A stretch of DNA of 64,000 nucleotides. It comes from QWQI01 sp964608915. GTDB taxonomy: Bacteria; Planctomycetota; Planctomycetia; Isosphaerales; Isosphaeraceae. The stretch spans positions 21,902 through 85,901 of the forward strand of contig CAZSQA010000029.1 of the NCBI GenBank assembly GCA_964608915.1. The letters run 5' to 3'. Both the position numbers and the translations under genes were made by a program. Of the stretch, positions 62,190 through 64,000 are shown piece after piece (the first letter of the stretch is position 1; every line of letters begins with the position of its first letter). Under the pieces are notes generated by a model. It did no database searches and was not told the DNA's origin. It saw only the letters and a program-made list of their open reading frames with translations.

Positions 62190-63071
62190 TCATATCTTGG
62201 GTTGGCGGATCAGTGAGCGGATCGCCAGCTTTCCGAAAGCCGAAGCGCTTTTGGGGTAACGGATTGCCAGCCATGCGGCCCCGCCGCCCCCGGCGACCAA
62301 CAGGAGGACAATGAGCCGGAGCACCCACGAGAACGCTCGGGCGGTTTCCTGAACCACGGGCTGGACGAGTGTCGTCCCCGCGATTCCGGCCAACTGGGTC
62401 GTGCCTTCGATGAACGCCTGGGGTTCGGACAGGAAGGCCGTCAAGGTCGTTCCGACAGCGAGCGGCTTTTTGTTCCGCCAAATGAAATCCATGGCCGGAT
62501 CGCCGTATTTCGAAATGACGGTCATCACTTCCGGAACCTGGCCGATCTTTGCCAGGTCTCCCGATTGAGCCATCATGGCCAACCGGCGTCCGCCTTGGGG
62601 GCCGACGGCCCCCAGGGCCTCGACGGCGGGCTTGCCGAGATTTTCGAGGATCGGTTCGGCGATCCCTTTGTGCTTGATGAGCACTTCGGCTGCGTCGTCT
62701 CCGTATTGCTGGGCGAGTTTCATGCCCGCCTGTCGCCGAATGACCCATTCGGCGGCCTCGTCGCCGTGTTTCGAGAGCAATCGCAAGGCTTGACCGGCGT
62801 TCGGCCCCGCCTCGTCCGCCAGGTTCATGGCCCTTGGGCCGACTCGCTGGACGGCACGGTAGACTTCGTCGCCGTGTTTGGCGGCTGAGGCCGTGATCCG
62901 TTCGGCCAGGGATTCCGACCCCTCCCGGACGGTTTTGGCACCGAATTTTCGCAGGACCGCCTCGGCGGCCTCGCGTGCGGCTTTGCTGGCGGCTCCTCCG
63001 TGGGCTTGCCCGGCGAGGCTCGACCCAAGGATCAGAACAATACAGAAGGTGTTCGCTTTTCGCTTGTTCAT
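62190..63071 (-). CDS. secreted/membrane island protein with KHGD-type repeats
   Basis: A 293-residue protein of unknown function. A signal peptide (NTFCIVLILGSSLAGQAHGG) is followed by a helical domain with a recurring (K/Q)(H/Y)GD(E/D/P) motif at about residues 65-68, 101-104, 122-125 and 188-191, and one C-terminal transmembrane helix (about 250-271, WVLRLIVLLLVAGGGGAAW). The mature part would be outside the cytoplasm, anchored at its C-terminus. Its start overlaps the preceding gene's stop in ATGA (63068-63071), so the two are translationally coupled. The family seems restricted to mobile islands of planctomycetes, as far as I can recognise it; that is an impression. Confidence 0.8.
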   Translation of the reverse strand: MNKRKANTFCIVLILGSSLAGQAHGGAASKAAREAAEAVLRKFGAKTVREGSESLAERITASAAKHGDEVYRAVQRVGPRAMNLADEAGPNAGQALRLLSKHGDEAAEWVIRRQAGMKLAQQYGDDAAEVLIKHKGIAEPILENLGKPAVEALGAVGPQGGRRLAMMAQSGDLAKIGQVPEVMTVISKYGDPAMDFIWRNKKPLAVGTTLTAFLSEPQAFIEGTTQLAGIAGTTLVQPVVQETARAFSWVLRLIVLLLVAGGGGAAWLAIRYPKSASAFGKLAIRSLIRQPKI

Positions 63072-64000
63072 TGGTCCGCTCCTTTCAGAATCAGAGTCTT
63101 GAGTGCTTCTTCTCGCAACCGGGCACGAACTTCGTGCAACCGCCTCAAGTGATGGCGAAGGCCCAGGTCGCCGCTCTTTTCGATCGCTCTGGCCTTCTCT
63201 TTCGCCAATTCACGACGCTCTGATCGGAAGTCCCAGCGAGCGTTCCACTTGGCGTTTTCGTACCGTTGATAAGCTCCCGGCTTGCCGCTCAGGATGTAGG
63301 ATTCGCATGTGTCGAGAGTCGCAATCACCTTTTTGGCGATCTGGCTCTCAGGGTCGTAGCCTCGCTGGCTCATCACCCAGTCCAGGCCCATGTCGACTAT
63401 GATGGCGGCCACCAGGCCGACCCCGAACGTGGCGATCCCGGTTCCGGCACCGACTCCCAGGATTCCGCCTGAAATGCCGAAGCTGGAAGCTAAGGACGCA
63501 CCGATTTCGATGACGATCACACTGGCGATTTCGCCCCCGACGAAGGAGGCCATCTCCCGCGAGACTGTGATTCCCAGGTCCCGAGAGATGATCGGTAGCA
63601 TTTGGATCAACATGTTGTCATAGACGTTCCTCAGCCGTTCCGGATCAGCCAAAGCCGGAAGATACTCCGGGGTCGTGATCTCAGAACCGGCAAGATCGGC
63701 CTGGATTTTCACCAGCAGCTGGTTTTCCAGACTCTGGACCTCGTTCACGAATCGATCGACCGAGGTCTGGATCAACGAGCTGATTTCCTCCGAAGCGAAC
63801 AGGTGCTTGCGGAAGCACTCCTGAACGAACCGTTCATGCGTTCCGTTGTAGACTAGCCCTTGGGCGTATGCCCATTTGCCGTTCCAGGACATGAGTTCCG
63901 CAGCGAAGGAGCGAGCGTTGCTCCTTTGGCGATCGAAAAACGCTTTGACGATTTTCACGGAAGGATCTTGTGCGTCTTCCGTGGCTTTCGCGGTCTCCAC
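63068..64000 (-). CDS. island membrane protein with central hydrophobic core, 5' partial
   Basis: At least 310 residues; the open frame reaches the window edge (a GTG codon at 63998-64000 may or may not be the start). The N-terminal 150 residues are helical and polar. A Gly-rich hydrophobic core (ASVIVIEIGASLASSFGISG and GVGAGTGIATFGVGLVAAIIVDMGLDWVM) forms two or three membrane segments. The C-terminus is strongly charged (ERRELAKEKARAIEKS). It is the first of two coupled genes. No known family is recognised. Confidence 0.75.
   Translation of the reverse strand: METAKATEDAQDPSVKIVKAFFDRQRSNARSFAAELMSWNGKWAYAQGLVYNGTHERFVQECFRKHLFASEEISSLIQTSVDRFVNEVQSLENQLLVKIQADLAGSEITTPEYLPALADPERLRNVYDNMLIQMLPIISRDLGITVSREMASFVGGEIASVIVIEIGASLASSFGISGGILGVGAGTGIATFGVGLVAAIIVDMGLDWVMSQRGYDPESQIAKKVIATLDTCESYILSGKPGAYQRYENAKWNARWDFRSERRELAKEKARAIEKSGDLGLRHHLRRLHEVRARLREEALKTLILKGADQ

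Larger units (their letters stand above)
60364..64000. mobile_element. genomic island integrated at ssrA, left end (continues beyond window)
   Basis: From the end of ssrA to the window edge lies an integrase, an excisionase and two co-transcribed membrane proteins, all on the minus strand. This is the left side of a ssrA-integrated island; no second att copy is in the window, so the total length is unknown. Confidence 0.75.

Noticed and set aside
1..64000. CRISPR array or rRNA/tRNA genes
   Set aside because: No regular direct repeats with unique spacers and no conserved rRNA or tRNA cores were seen; the only stable RNA gene recognised is ssrA.

Overview
The window looks like a Planctomycetota chromosome segment, probably from an Isosphaera/Gemmata-type lineage. 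Supporting signs are a long N-terminal LEPR-XLL-like secretion motif on a giant cellulase, an ECF sigma factor next to a serine/threonine kinase, a DUF1080 protein, and a PilM-type cluster with Met/Gly-rich tracts. GC is fairly high and genes lie densely on both strands. No rRNA, tRNA or CRISPR array was found. Genus-level placement is inference only.

Layout. 0-9 kb: a 5'-truncated GH32 fructan hydrolase; divergent methyltransferase and Maf genes whose start codons share one CATG; a Dnmt2-like RNA/DNA cytosine-5 methyltransferase behind maf; a serine beta-lactamase-like enzyme; an FG-GAP/VCBS and membrane-protein pair; and a thioredoxin-fold protein. 9.6-22 kb: a hybrid histidine kinase, an XRE regulator/membrane protein pair with a clear promoter and palindrome, an RND/MMPL exporter, an orphan ABC ATPase, an Nramp-like transporter without the canonical metal motifs, a membrane thioredoxin, an APC permease and a CrtI-like oxidoreductase. 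22.5-29 kb: three consecutive genes (PilM-like, then two membrane-anchored proteins), all with Met/Gly-rich low-complexity segments, ending in a strong terminator. 29-32.3 kb: hisB, a flippase-like membrane protein and a GT87-like glycosyltransferase.

32.3-39 kb is a lipid-modification locus. Five tightly packed minus-strand genes (FAD oxidoreductase, DUF1365, two cyclopropane-synthase-family methyltransferases, DUF1295) lie divergent from a delta-9-type desaturase. 39-45 kb encodes a tripartite export system (ABC, HlyD, TolC types) whose ABC component has lost most of its catalytic signature residues. 46-56 kb holds a large sigma-like protein, a multi-hairpin intergenic repeat, a bifunctional GH5-GH9 cellulase with CBM2, CBM3 and Calx-beta modules, and, divergent from it, an ECF sigma factor with a zinc-finger kinase that may control it. 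56-60 kb: a CpaE/TadZ-like ATPase, a DUF1080 protein, a nitroreductase-like fragment and an SGNH hydrolase.

From 59,996 to 60,363 lies a complete tmRNA gene (ssrA) with tag ANNSTQTLRLAA. Its 3' end is the apparent attachment site of a genomic island that fills the rest of the window: a tyrosine recombinase whose frame runs antisense into ssrA, an AlpA-type excisionase, nested inverted repeats between them, and two translationally coupled membrane proteins of unknown function. The island runs beyond the window.
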